This document shows, one piece after another, positions 7,600-14,251 of a stretch of DNA of 14,251 bases. The notes under the pieces are model-generated. The model saw nothing but the letters and a program-made list of their open reading frames with translations. It was not told the origin of the DNA and did not search any database. The stretch spans positions 1 to 14,251 of the forward strand of contig JAGBYV010000016.1 in NCBI GenBank assembly GCA_017628595.1. Direction: 5' to 3'. The stretch's first letter is position 1, and each line of letters begins with the position of its first letter. The stretch is from Alistipes sp. (GTDB lineage: Bacteria; Bacteroidota; Bacteroidia; Bacteroidales; Rikenellaceae). A program made the position numbers and the translations under genes.

Positions 7600-8910
7600 A
7601 TGAAGATATTCAGCGAAGAATTGGTTGCCCGCGCAGTCGAGGAGTTGCACATTGCCGACCTCTCGCACGCCACAATTGGCGAGGTGTTGCTCGTAGCCCA
7701 ATACCTGGAGAAGGCCACTGGCATACCCTTCATTCGTATGGATCAGGGCTCGCCAGGTCTGCCCGTGAATCAACGTGGCGTGGAGGCCGAGAAGGCCGCT
7801 CTGGATAGAGGTGTTGGCTCGCAATACCCTGCAGCGGCAGGCGTAGCAGAGCTAAAGTATGAGGCTTCGCGATTCGTTAAGGCATTCCTCAACGTAGATG
7901 TTTCTGCCCGTTCGTGTGTTCCTACCGTTGGCAGCGTGGCCGGCTCGTTCGGTTCGTTCATTGCCTGCACACAGCGCATACCGGGCAAGGACAAGGTGCT
8001 ATTTATCGATCCCGGATTCCCGATTCAGAAGTCGCAGCTCAGAGTGATCGGAGCCGAGTGGGTGGAGTTCGACATCTACAACTACCGCGGTGAGCGTCTG
8101 CGCGCGAAGCTGGAGGAGATGCTCTCTGCAGGCGACATAGCCGCCATCGTCTACTCAAACCCCAACAACCCGGCATGGATATGCCTGGAGGATGAGGAGC
8201 TGAAGATTATAGGCGAGCTGGCCACCAAATACGACACCATCGTCATGGAGGATCTGGCATACTTCTGCATGGACTTCCGTCGCGATATGGGTCACCCCTT
8301 CCGTCCGCCCTATCCACCTACGGTAGCACACTATACGGATAATTACATTCTGATGCTCTCATCGTCAAAGATATTCAGTTATGCTGGTCAGCGCATGGCT
8401 CTGATCTGCATCAGCGACAAGCTCTTCGAGAAGCACTACCCTGCTCTTGCCGAGCGATACAACGATGCCGGAGTATTTGGCCAGACGCTTGTGGCATCCA
8501 TTCTCTATATGATCACATCGGGCTGTACGGCCTCTACGCAGTACGCCTATGCCGAGATGTTGCGTCTCTCGACCGAGGGTGAGATAAATTTTGTGGAGGA
8601 TACACGCGAATATGCCGTTCGTGCCGAGCGCATGAAGCGTATCTTTACCGACAACGGATTCCACATCGTCTACGACAATGATGCAACCGAGCGAGTGGGT
8701 GATGGATTCTTCTTCACCATCGGCTACGGCACCATGAGCGGCGGCGACCTGCTCAAGGAGTTGCTCTACTATGGTGTGAGCAGCATATCACTCTCAACAA
8801 CGGGTAGCGAGCAGCAGGGCGTCAGAGCCTGCACATCGCGTATGCGCGAGGAGTTGTACCCCGTAATGGAGGAGCGCATGCGGGCATTCAAGGAGGATCA
8901 CCCGCTATAA
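7600..8910 (+). CDS. PLP-dependent class I/II aminotransferase, probably aromatic
   Basis: A 436-residue fold-type I aminotransferase. The visible active-site set is Asn in SNPNNPAW (186-192), Asp218 and Tyr221 in MEDLAYF, the Schiff-base Lys257 in SSSKIFSYAGQR, and Arg409 in GVRACTSR as candidate carboxylate-binding arginine. It would interconvert arylpyruvates made or used by IorAB and phenylalanine, tyrosine or tryptophan. The substrate is inferred only from the operon, since class I/II sequences predict specificity poorly. The omega-amidase gene in the same operon suggests glutamine as amino donor, as in glutamine transaminase K systems. It sits 6 bases after iorB and 38 bases before paaK. 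No signal peptide is present. An alternative would be an alanine or branched-chain aminotransferase. Confidence 0.85.
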   Translation: MKIFSEELVARAVEELHIADLSHATIGEVLLVAQYLEKATGIPFIRMDQGSPGLPVNQRGVEAEKAALDRGVGSQYPAAAGVAELKYEASRFVKAFLNVDVSARSCVPTVGSVAGSFGSFIACTQRIPGKDKVLFIDPGFPIQKSQLRVIGAEWVEFDIYNYRGERLRAKLEEMLSAGDIAAIVYSNPNNPAWICLEDEELKIIGELATKYDTIVMEDLAYFCMDFRRDMGHPFRPPYPPTVAHYTDNYILMLSSSKIFSYAGQRMALICISDKLFEKHYPALAERYNDAGVFGQTLVASILYMITSGCTASTQYAYAEMLRLSTEGEINFVEDTREYAVRAERMKRIFTDNGFHIVYDNDATERVGDGFFFTIGYGTMSGGDLLKELLYYGVSSISLSTTGSEQQGVRACTSRMREELYPVMEERMRAFKEDHPL

Positions 8911-8937
8911 AAGTTAAGTTAGGTTAGGAACTGAGAA

Positions 8938-8954
8938 ATATTTAGGTTATGATT
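8938..8954 (+). repeat. Leader repeat TTAGGTTATGATT, copy 2, at the paaK start
   Basis: TTAGGTTATGATT at 8942-8954 contains the paaK ATG (8949) and follows ATATT, as at the iorA start. A third, partial copy (TTAGGTTA, 8919-8926) lies in the 38-base gap between the aminotransferase and paaK genes. That gap holds no hairpin and no convincing promoter. Confidence 0.45.
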
Positions 8955-10250
8955 TGGAACCCAAACAAAGAGTGCATGGGTCGCGAGCAGATGCGAGCCC
9001 TGCAGAGTAAGCGGTTGCAGAAGCTGGTACAGTATGTCTATCATAACGTACCCTTCTATCGTCACAAGATGCAGGCGATGGATGTAGCACCTGAGGATAT
9101 AAAGAGTATTGACGACATCGTAAAGTTGCCCTTCACCACCAAGCAGGATCTGCGCGACAACTATCCCTACGGTCTGCAGGCAGCACCCCCGTCGGAGATT
9201 GTGCGTGTACACGCATCGTCAGGCACCACGGGCAACCCCACCATCGTCGGTTACACACGCAAGGATCTGGCCGTATGGTCGGAGGTCATGGCACGCGCCC
9301 TGACAGCATATGGCGTTACGCGCGACGACACCTTCTCGGTAAGCTACGGCTACGGTCTTTTCACGGGAGGTCTGGGAGCGCACTATGGCGTCGAGAACCT
9401 CGGAGCAACAGTTATCCCCACATCGACGGGAAACACCGAGAAGCATATCCGCCTTATCCGCGACCTGAAAATTTCGGGCATTGCCTGTACACCTTCATAC
9501 GCCCTATATCTTGCCGAGACTCTGGACAAAATGGGACTCAAGAAAGAGGATTTGGGTCTGCGCGTGGGTGCTTTCGGTGCTGAGCCATGGACCGAGAATA
9601 TGCGCCATGAGATTGAGCAACGACTCGGCATTAAGGGCTTTAACCTCTACGGTTTGAGCGAGATTATGGGCCCGGGTGTCTCATATGAGTGTCAGGAGCA
9701 GAACGGCTCACACATCAACGAGGATCACTTCTATCCCGAGATCATCAATCCCGAGACATTGGAGCAGCTGCCCAACGGCGAGCAGGGCGAGTTGGTATTC
9801 ACCACTCTCACAAAAGAGGGCATGCCCTTGCTGCGCTACCGCACCAAGGATCTGTGCACGCTGCATGATGAGGTGTGTGCTTGCGGACGTACATCCATTA
9901 AGATGGGCCGCATAGTTGGTCGCAGCGACGATATGCTTATCATTCGCGGCATCAACGTATTCCCCTCACAGGTCGAGAGTGTCATCCTCGAGATGCAGGA
10001 GTTCGAGCCCCAATATATGCTTGTTGTTGATCGCGTTAACAACCTCGACACATTGCAGGTACAGGTTGAGGTGCGTCGCGAGCAGTTCAGCGACGACATC
10101 GGCCGCATGCTGGCAATGAAGAAGCGTCTGGCAGACCGTCTGAAGAGCGTACTCTCGATCAGCGCCGACGTACGCCTGATGGAGCCCGGAAGCATCGAGC
10201 GCAGCCAGGGCAAGGGCAAGCACGTGATAGATAATCGCCAACTGAAATAG
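8949..10250 (+). CDS. paaK: Phenylacetate-CoA ligase
   Basis: A 433-residue member of the ANL adenylating family with the length and motifs of PaaK. The phosphate-binding loop is SSGTTGNP (90-97), the A5-type motif is YGLSE (234-238), the A7-type motif is LLRYRTKD (294-301), and the candidate catalytic lysine is Lys424 in GSIERSQGKGKHVID. Cys310 and Cys312 in VCACGRTS also occur in family members. It makes arylacetyl-CoA from phenylacetate, or a related arylacetate such as indoleacetate, using ATP and CoA; run in reverse it could conserve ATP from arylacetyl-CoA. No ring-epoxidase or hydratase genes of aerobic phenylacetate degradation are nearby; instead it is paired with IorAB and an aminotransferase, which points to an anaerobic arylacetate/aromatic amino acid exchange. 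It ends in TAG, 15 bases before the ACT gene. It is cytoplasmic. Confidence 0.93.
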   Translation: MIWNPNKECMGREQMRALQSKRLQKLVQYVYHNVPFYRHKMQAMDVAPEDIKSIDDIVKLPFTTKQDLRDNYPYGLQAAPPSEIVRVHASSGTTGNPTIVGYTRKDLAVWSEVMARALTAYGVTRDDTFSVSYGYGLFTGGLGAHYGVENLGATVIPTSTGNTEKHIRLIRDLKISGIACTPSYALYLAETLDKMGLKKEDLGLRVGAFGAEPWTENMRHEIEQRLGIKGFNLYGLSEIMGPGVSYECQEQNGSHINEDHFYPEIINPETLEQLPNGEQGELVFTTLTKEGMPLLRYRTKDLCTLHDEVCACGRTSIKMGRIVGRSDDMLIIRGINVFPSQVESVILEMQEFEPQYMLVVDRVNNLDTLQVQVEVRREQFSDDIGRMLAMKKRLADRLKSVLSISADVRLMEPGSIERSQGKGKHVIDNRQLK

Positions 10251-10265
10251 TAAAACGCACAAGAT

Positions 10266-10676
10266 ATGAAAATCAAGCAATTATCGATCTTTCTGGAGAA
10301 CAAGACCGGAAGAATCAACGAGGTGACAAAGATTCTGAGCCGTGCAGGCATCAACATGCAGGCATTCAGTATGGCCGAGACCACCGACTTCGGCATTCTG
10401 CGACTTATCGTAGCAGAGGTTGACAAGGCCGTGGAGGTGCTTCGCGAGGCTAACTTCGCCGTTATGCTCACCGATGTAGTATGCATCAAATGCCGAAATG
10501 AGGCCGGTGCGCTGTCAACCATTCTGGATCGTCTGTCGGAGCAGAATATATTCATTGAGTACATGTATGCCTTCGCTGAGGATGACAGAGCCAACGTAGT
10601 GATCCGCCCCAGCGATATTGAGCGTTGCATCGAGATCCTCTCGCAGTGCCAGTGCGATGTGATCAATAATTTTTAA
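10266..10676 (+). CDS. Stand-alone tandem ACT-domain protein
   Basis: A 136-residue protein made of two ACT domains, about residues 3-66 and 71-134. The first begins KQLSIFLENKTGRINEVTKIL and continues GINMQAFSM; the second has the parallel pattern NEAGALSTILDRLSEQNIFIEYMYAF. ACT domains usually bind amino acids and control enzymes of their metabolism. No catalytic or DNA-binding domain is present. As the last gene of the operon, 15 bases after paaK, it is likely a sensor or allosteric partner of one of the operon enzymes, perhaps PaaK or IorAB, with an aromatic amino acid as ligand. Ligand and partner are inference. No terminator hairpin is visible in the 66 bases after it, so some readthrough into the peptidase gene is possible. 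Confidence 0.85.
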   Translation: MKIKQLSIFLENKTGRINEVTKILSRAGINMQAFSMAETTDFGILRLIVAEVDKAVEVLREANFAVMLTDVVCIKCRNEAGALSTILDRLSEQNIFIEYMYAFAEDDRANVVIRPSDIERCIEILSQCQCDVINNF

Positions 10677-10706
10677 TTCGACGCAAAGATTTCAATTTTA
10701 ATTTCT

Positions 10707-10714
10707 TATATTTG
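10707..10714 (+). promoter_or_regulatory. Probable -7 box for the M3 peptidase gene
   Basis: TATATTTG matches the TAnnTTTG consensus and ends 28 bases before the proposed ATG at 10743. I see no good -33 element at the usual 19-21 base spacing. The stretch just upstream (TTTCAATTTTAA, 10690-10701) is identical to that in front of the omega-amidase operon (4616-4627). Confidence 0.5.
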
Positions 10715-10742
10715 CCACAAAGACCAAAATTTGAACAACAAT

Positions 10743-12845
10743 ATGAAGATTACAAAACACATCATTATGGCAGCAGTAGCCATTGCCGCTTGCGGTTGCG
10801 GCAGCAAGAAATCGGACAATCCGCTTTTCAACGAGTTTACCGCTCCGTTCGGTATTGCTCCCTTCTCGGAGATTACAATCGACCACTATCGCGAGGGTAT
10901 GCTTCGCGGCATGGAGGAGCAGAAGGCTGAGATCGAGGCTATCATCAACAACCCCGAGGCTCCTACCTATGCCAACACCATAGCAGCACTGGATCAGTGC
11001 GGTGCTACCTTGCGCAAGGTTCGCGGCACATTCAGCCCCCTGTCAAGCAGTAACTCAAACGACGAGATTCGTGCCCTGCAGAAGGAGATGTCGCCCCTGT
11101 CATCAGCTCACAGCGACGATATCAACCTCAACCCCGAGCTCTTCGCTCGCGTGAAGGCTGTATATGAGCAGAAGGATAACCTTACACTCACAGCTGAGGA
11201 GAAGACCGTTCTGGAGAACACCTACAAGCGTTTCGTGAATAGCGGTGCTGAGCTCAGCGACGCCGACAAGGAGAAGCTCCGCGCTTTGAATCAGGAGATC
11301 TCTATGTTGCAGCTTACATTCTCACAGAACCTCCAGCACGAGACCAACAACACATTCGTTGTGGCTAACTCACTCGAGGAGTTGAAGGGTCTGCCCCAGG
11401 CAAACATCGACGCTGCAGCGAAGATGGCTGCCGACAACGGTCAGCCGGGCAAGTGGATGTTCAACATGCAGCGCCCCAGCTGCAACCCCGTTCTGCAGTA
11501 CTGCGAGAACCGCGAGTTGCGCGAGAAGGTATATAAGGCATACTACAACCGTGGTAACCAGGACAACGAGTACGACAACAAGGCTATCTCTGCCAAGTTG
11601 GTTGCTCTGCGTCTGGAGAAGGCTAAGTTGATGGGGTACAACACATACGCCGAGATGGCATTGGAGGATCGTATGGCCAAGACTCCCGAGGCTGTTTACA
11701 ACCTTCTGGATCAGGTATGGGAGCCCGCCGTAAAGAAGGCTAAGGAGGAGATTGCCGACATCCGTGCTGAGATTCGCAAGGAGGGCAAGTCATTCGAGCC
11801 CGAGGGCTGGGACTTCATGTACTACCAGGATAAGGCAAAGCAGGCTAAGTATGCCGTTGATGAGCAGGAGATTCGCGCATACCTCGAGATCAACAACGTA
11901 ATGCAGGGTATCTTCTACGTTGCCAACAAGCTCTACGGCCTCACGTTCAAGGAGATCACCGCTGAGGTTCCCTCATACGAGCCCACAGCTAAGGCTTACG
12001 AGGTTATCGACCGCGACGGCACTACTATCGCTATCTTCTACAGCGACAACTTCCCCCGCGATGGCAAGAATGCTGGTGCATGGTGTACTTCGTTCCGTGG
12101 CCAGAGCTACGACGGAGAGGAGCGCATCATCCCCATCGTTGTTAACTGCTGTAATATGACTGCTCCCTCGGGTGATGTTCCCGCATTGCAGAGCATCGAC
12201 AACGTAGAGACTATGTTCCACGAGTTTGGCCACGCATTGCACAGCTTTATGCGCGACGTACGCTACAACGGCGCAGGTGGCACCGAGCGTGACTTTGTGG
12301 AGTTGCCCTCACAGATCAACGAGCACTGGGCATTCGAGCCTGAGGTATTGGCAGTATATGCAAAGCACTATCAGACTGGCGAGATTATTCCTATGGAGCT
12401 CGTAAACAAGATTCAGGAGAGTGCTAAGTATGGTCAGGGCTTCGCTACCGTTGAGTACGTTGCCGCATCGCTCAGCGATATGGATCTTCACGTTTTGACC
12501 GAGGTTCCCGCCGATTTGAACGTTATGGAGTTCGAGGCTGAGAAGTTGGCTGAGCGTGGTATTCCCTCACAGATTTTGCCCCGTTACCGTATGACTAACT
12601 TCTCTCACACACTGGGTGGTGGCTACACTGCTGGTTACTATAGCTATATGTGGGCAGAGGTATTGGATGCTGATGCGTTCGACGCATTTGCCGAGACTGG
12701 CGACATCTTCAATCAGGAGGTTGCTGCTAAGTTCCGCAAGTATGTCCTCACTCCTGGTGGTATCGACGACGGTATGACCATGTACAAGAACTTCCGTGGT
12801 CGCGAGCCTCAGATCGACGCTCTGCTCCGCAACCGTGGCTTGTAA
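10743..12845 (+). CDS. dcp: Peptidyl-dipeptidase Dcp-like M3 metallopeptidase, predicted lipoprotein
   Basis: A 700-residue zinc peptidase of family M3 that would release dipeptides from the C-terminus of short peptides. The zinc site is HEFGH (His493, Glu494, His497), with Glu520 in DFVELPSQ as third ligand. A later segment, YRMTNFSHTLGGGYTAGYYSYMWAEVLDADAF, carries the family's substrate-binding His/Tyr region. Length is close to E. coli Dcp (about 680) plus an export signal. The N-terminus has a lipobox, IAAC (14-17), after a short hydrophobic stretch, so the protein is probably anchored in the envelope. The acidic residues of a Bacteroidota surface-export signal are not seen just after the cysteine, favouring a periplasmic location. 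The ATG at 10743 is preferred over a TTG at 10731 because it gives a normal signal peptide. Codons here end in T more often (GCT, CGT, GTT) than in the upstream operon, consistent with higher expression. Confidence 0.9.
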   Translation: MKITKHIIMAAVAIAACGCGSKKSDNPLFNEFTAPFGIAPFSEITIDHYREGMLRGMEEQKAEIEAIINNPEAPTYANTIAALDQCGATLRKVRGTFSPLSSSNSNDEIRALQKEMSPLSSAHSDDINLNPELFARVKAVYEQKDNLTLTAEEKTVLENTYKRFVNSGAELSDADKEKLRALNQEISMLQLTFSQNLQHETNNTFVVANSLEELKGLPQANIDAAAKMAADNGQPGKWMFNMQRPSCNPVLQYCENRELREKVYKAYYNRGNQDNEYDNKAISAKLVALRLEKAKLMGYNTYAEMALEDRMAKTPEAVYNLLDQVWEPAVKKAKEEIADIRAEIRKEGKSFEPEGWDFMYYQDKAKQAKYAVDEQEIRAYLEINNVMQGIFYVANKLYGLTFKEITAEVPSYEPTAKAYEVIDRDGTTIAIFYSDNFPRDGKNAGAWCTSFRGQSYDGEERIIPIVVNCCNMTAPSGDVPALQSIDNVETMFHEFGHALHSFMRDVRYNGAGGTERDFVELPSQINEHWAFEPEVLAVYAKHYQTGEIIPMELVNKIQESAKYGQGFATVEYVAASLSDMDLHVLTEVPADLNVMEFEAEKLAERGIPSQILPRYRMTNFSHTLGGGYTAGYYSYMWAEVLDADAFDAFAETGDIFNQEVAAKFRKYVLTPGGIDDGMTMYKNFRGREPQIDALLRNRGL

Positions 12846-12878
12846 TAGTATAACACTCTAAACTAAACTTCAAAGAGA

Positions 12879-13664
12879 ATGAAACGCTTATCATTTGCTT
12901 TTGTGATTGGAGCCTGTATGGCACTTATCACCTCGTGCCAGAGTGCACCTTCATATGAGGTTATCGGAATTCAGGACAACGCTCAGCCACGCATTATGGC
13001 CGCAGCGCTCTTTGCCGACACTGCCCCCGAGGGTTTGATCTCTTCACTTGGTCTGGAGGATGGAGTACCCGCATCGGTATCAACCTTCCTTATCAATACC
13101 GATGGCAAGCAGATTCTCTTCGATGCGGGCAACGGCAACGATGATTCGCAGCTTATCCCCACACTCGCAGCCAATGGCCTTCAGCCTACAGATGTGGACT
13201 ACGTGATGATTACTCACATGCATGGCGACCACATCGGTGGCATGACCAAGGATGGCAAGGCAGTATTTTCGAATGCTACACTCTACATTCCCAAGGCTGA
13301 GTATGACGGTTGGATTGCCATGGGTGAGGAGCGTTCGGCACAGATGCGTGCCATGATCTCGGCATATGGCGACAAGGTGGTAATTTTCGATGAGCAGTAT
13401 GCTCTGCCCTGCGGCATTAAGGCTATTGCAGCACCCGGACACACACCCGGTCACACAATCTACCGTGCAGAGAAGAATCTTATCGTAGGCGATATTATGC
13501 ACGGCGTAGCATTGCAGCTGGAGCATCCCGAGGTATGCGCACGCTTCGATATGGATCATGCGCAGGCTGTAGCCTCACGCAAGATGGTTATCGAGATGGC
13601 AAAGGCCGAGGGACTCACTCTCTACGGCATGCACTTCCCCGAGCCCCTGTATCTGGAGTTTTAA
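12879..13664 (+). CDS. Metallo-beta-lactamase-fold hydrolase, methyl parathion hydrolase-like, predicted lipoprotein
   Basis: A 261-residue protein with a lipoprotein signal (lipobox ITSC, 17-20) and a complete dinuclear metal site: His113, His115, Asp117 and His118 in THMHGDHIGG, His188 in APGHTPGH, Asp205 in VGDIMHG, and His252 in YGMHFPEP. The patterns SVSTFLINTDGKQILFDAG and GDIMHGVALQLEHPEV followed by ARFDMD resemble, by eye, the methyl parathion hydrolase/lactonase-like branch rather than beta-lactamases or glyoxalase II. The physiological substrate is unknown; lactones or phosphoesters are candidates, and drug resistance should not be inferred. It starts 33 bases after the M3 peptidase gene, in the same direction and without an intervening terminator, so the two are probably co-transcribed. 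A strong terminator follows. Confidence 0.82.
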   Translation: MKRLSFAFVIGACMALITSCQSAPSYEVIGIQDNAQPRIMAAALFADTAPEGLISSLGLEDGVPASVSTFLINTDGKQILFDAGNGNDDSQLIPTLAANGLQPTDVDYVMITHMHGDHIGGMTKDGKAVFSNATLYIPKAEYDGWIAMGEERSAQMRAMISAYGDKVVIFDEQYALPCGIKAIAAPGHTPGHTIYRAEKNLIVGDIMHGVALQLEHPEVCARFDMDHAQAVASRKMVIEMAKAEGLTLYGMHFPEPLYLEF

Positions 13665-13680
13665 TCAAATGACATACACA

Positions 13681-13712
13681 AAAAAATCCCGCTCAAAAAA
13701 GCGGGATTTTTT
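13681..13712. terminator. Bidirectional intrinsic terminator
   Basis: The arms AAAAAATCCCGC (13681-13692) and GCGGGATTTTTT (13701-13712) pair perfectly over 12 bp around an 8-base loop. The arrangement gives a GC stem followed by a T-run on either strand, so it can end both the plus-strand hydrolase transcript and the minus-strand metH transcript. The minus-strand stop codon (13712-13714) overlaps the outermost base of the hairpin. Confidence 0.93.
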
Positions 13713-14251
13713 TATTCTATTATAAAGTATCGCGCATGCGGCGAGGCAAGATAGAGTCCGCAGACTGATGACTGGGGATACATAGCTCCGTTTTCCGTAA
13801 GCGAAATACCTATCTGCTCCACATCGAGCAGCTCGGCAAGCGGGAAGATCAGTCGCTGATCGGGCAGCGAAGGATAGCCAACCGCTGGACGTATACCACG
13901 ATATTTGGCCTGGAACATCTCCTTCACCGACAACTGCTCCTGGGGAGCATAGCCCCACAGCTCGCGTCTTACACGCTCGTGCAACCACTCCGAGGCAGCT
14001 TCCACCAGACGATCGCCCACACTCTGAAGCAACAGCGCCTCATACTCTTTGCCCTGCTCCTTCCTTAGGGACAACTCTTGAGCAAACGACGGCGCAACGG
14101 TGAGAGCAAAGGCTCCAACCCAATCACCTTCGGGGGCGACAAAGTCGCATAAGGCAAGAGTCACACCATCGACATTGGGTGTACGCTGGCGGGGTGTCGC
14201 AAGCACCGTTTCATGCTTGGGATGGCAACACGCACAACCTACATTATGCGA
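13712..14251 (-). CDS. metH: Methionine synthase (cobalamin-dependent) C-terminal activation domain, 5' end outside the window
   Basis: The last 179 residues of a minus-strand gene that remains open to the window edge. It matches the MetH reactivation domain, which binds S-adenosylmethionine to remethylate cob(II)alamin after accidental oxidation. Visible landmarks are TLALCDFVAPEG with WVGAFAL, then DRLVEAASEWLHERVRRELWGY, the AdoMet-binding run YRGIRPAVGYPSLPDQ, and LTENGAMYPQSSVCGLYLASPHARYF at the end. Upstream of this lies a short segment rich in cysteine and histidine (GCACCHPKH). An internal GTG at 14206 is not the true start, because the reading frame and MetH similarity continue upstream. 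Whether the rest is a full-length MetH or a split enzyme cannot be seen here. The stop sits at the edge of the shared terminator. Confidence 0.9.
   Translation of the reverse strand, partial: SHNVGCACCHPKHETVLATPRQRTPNVDGVTLALCDFVAPEGDWVGAFALTVAPSFAQELSLRKEQGKEYEALLLQSVGDRLVEAASEWLHERVRRELWGYAPQEQLSVKEMFQAKYRGIRPAVGYPSLPDQRLIFPLAELLDVEQIGISLTENGAMYPQSSVCGLYLASPHARYFIIE

Noticed and set aside
8911..8930. Telomere-like or satellite repeat (GTTAAGTTAGGTTAGG)
   Set aside because: Only about 16 bases of imperfect repetition; too short to be an array.
9836..10666. Open frame of 276 codons on the minus strand across the paaK end and the ACT gene
   Set aside because: It is antisense to two well-supported genes, is rich in Ser and Arg as reverse frames here are, and shows no domain pattern.
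12879..13664. Beta-lactamase resistance gene
   Set aside because: The fold is shared by many hydrolases, and the sequence pattern resembles the methyl parathion hydrolase/lactonase branch rather than class B lactamases.

Overview
The window looks like chromosomal DNA from an anaerobic gut member of the Bacteroidota, order Bacteroidales. An Alistipes-like or related lineage is plausible but cannot be proven from this window. The reasons are the TAnnTTTG-type -7 promoter boxes, starts without clear Shine-Dalgarno sequences, exported proteins and lipoproteins typical of the phylum, and a clustered iorA-iorB-aminotransferase-paaK-ACT locus. Nothing in the window looks mobile: there are no transposases, integrases, tRNAs, rRNAs or CRISPR arrays.

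Layout. (1) Positions 54-4444, minus strand: an exported esterase gene broken by an in-frame TAG, followed 12 bp later by the ATG-distal end of the operon, a tricorn-type S41 protease with a signal peptide. (2) Positions 4445-4668: a divergent intergenic region with a promoter candidate facing each way and an inverted repeat bracketing the minus-strand one. (3) Positions 4669-10676, plus strand: six tightly packed genes encoding an omega-amidase-like nitrilase, IorA, IorB, a PLP aminotransferase, a phenylacetate-CoA ligase (PaaK) and a small double-ACT protein. (4) Positions 10743-13664, plus strand: two predicted lipoproteins, a Dcp-type M3 peptidase and a methyl-parathion-hydrolase-like metallo-beta-lactamase-fold hydrolase, closed by a strong bidirectional terminator. 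(5) Positions 13712-14251, minus strand: the C-terminal AdoMet-binding reactivation domain of cobalamin-dependent methionine synthase (MetH), cut by the window edge.

The most interesting unit is the six-gene operon. Read together, the genes can convert arylacetates to aromatic amino acids: PaaK makes the arylacetyl-CoA, IorAB carboxylates it reductively to the arylpyruvate, and the aminotransferase makes Phe, Tyr or Trp. They can also run in reverse, fermenting aromatic amino acids to arylacetates with ATP gain. The omega-amidase as first gene suggests that glutamine is the amino donor and that its ketoacid product is pulled away hydrolytically. The double-ACT protein may sense the aromatic amino acid product. 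IorA lacks the usual C-terminal two-cluster ferredoxin domain but keeps four cysteines that could bind the proximal cluster, so the electron partner must be encoded elsewhere. All pathway statements are inference from family membership and gene order.
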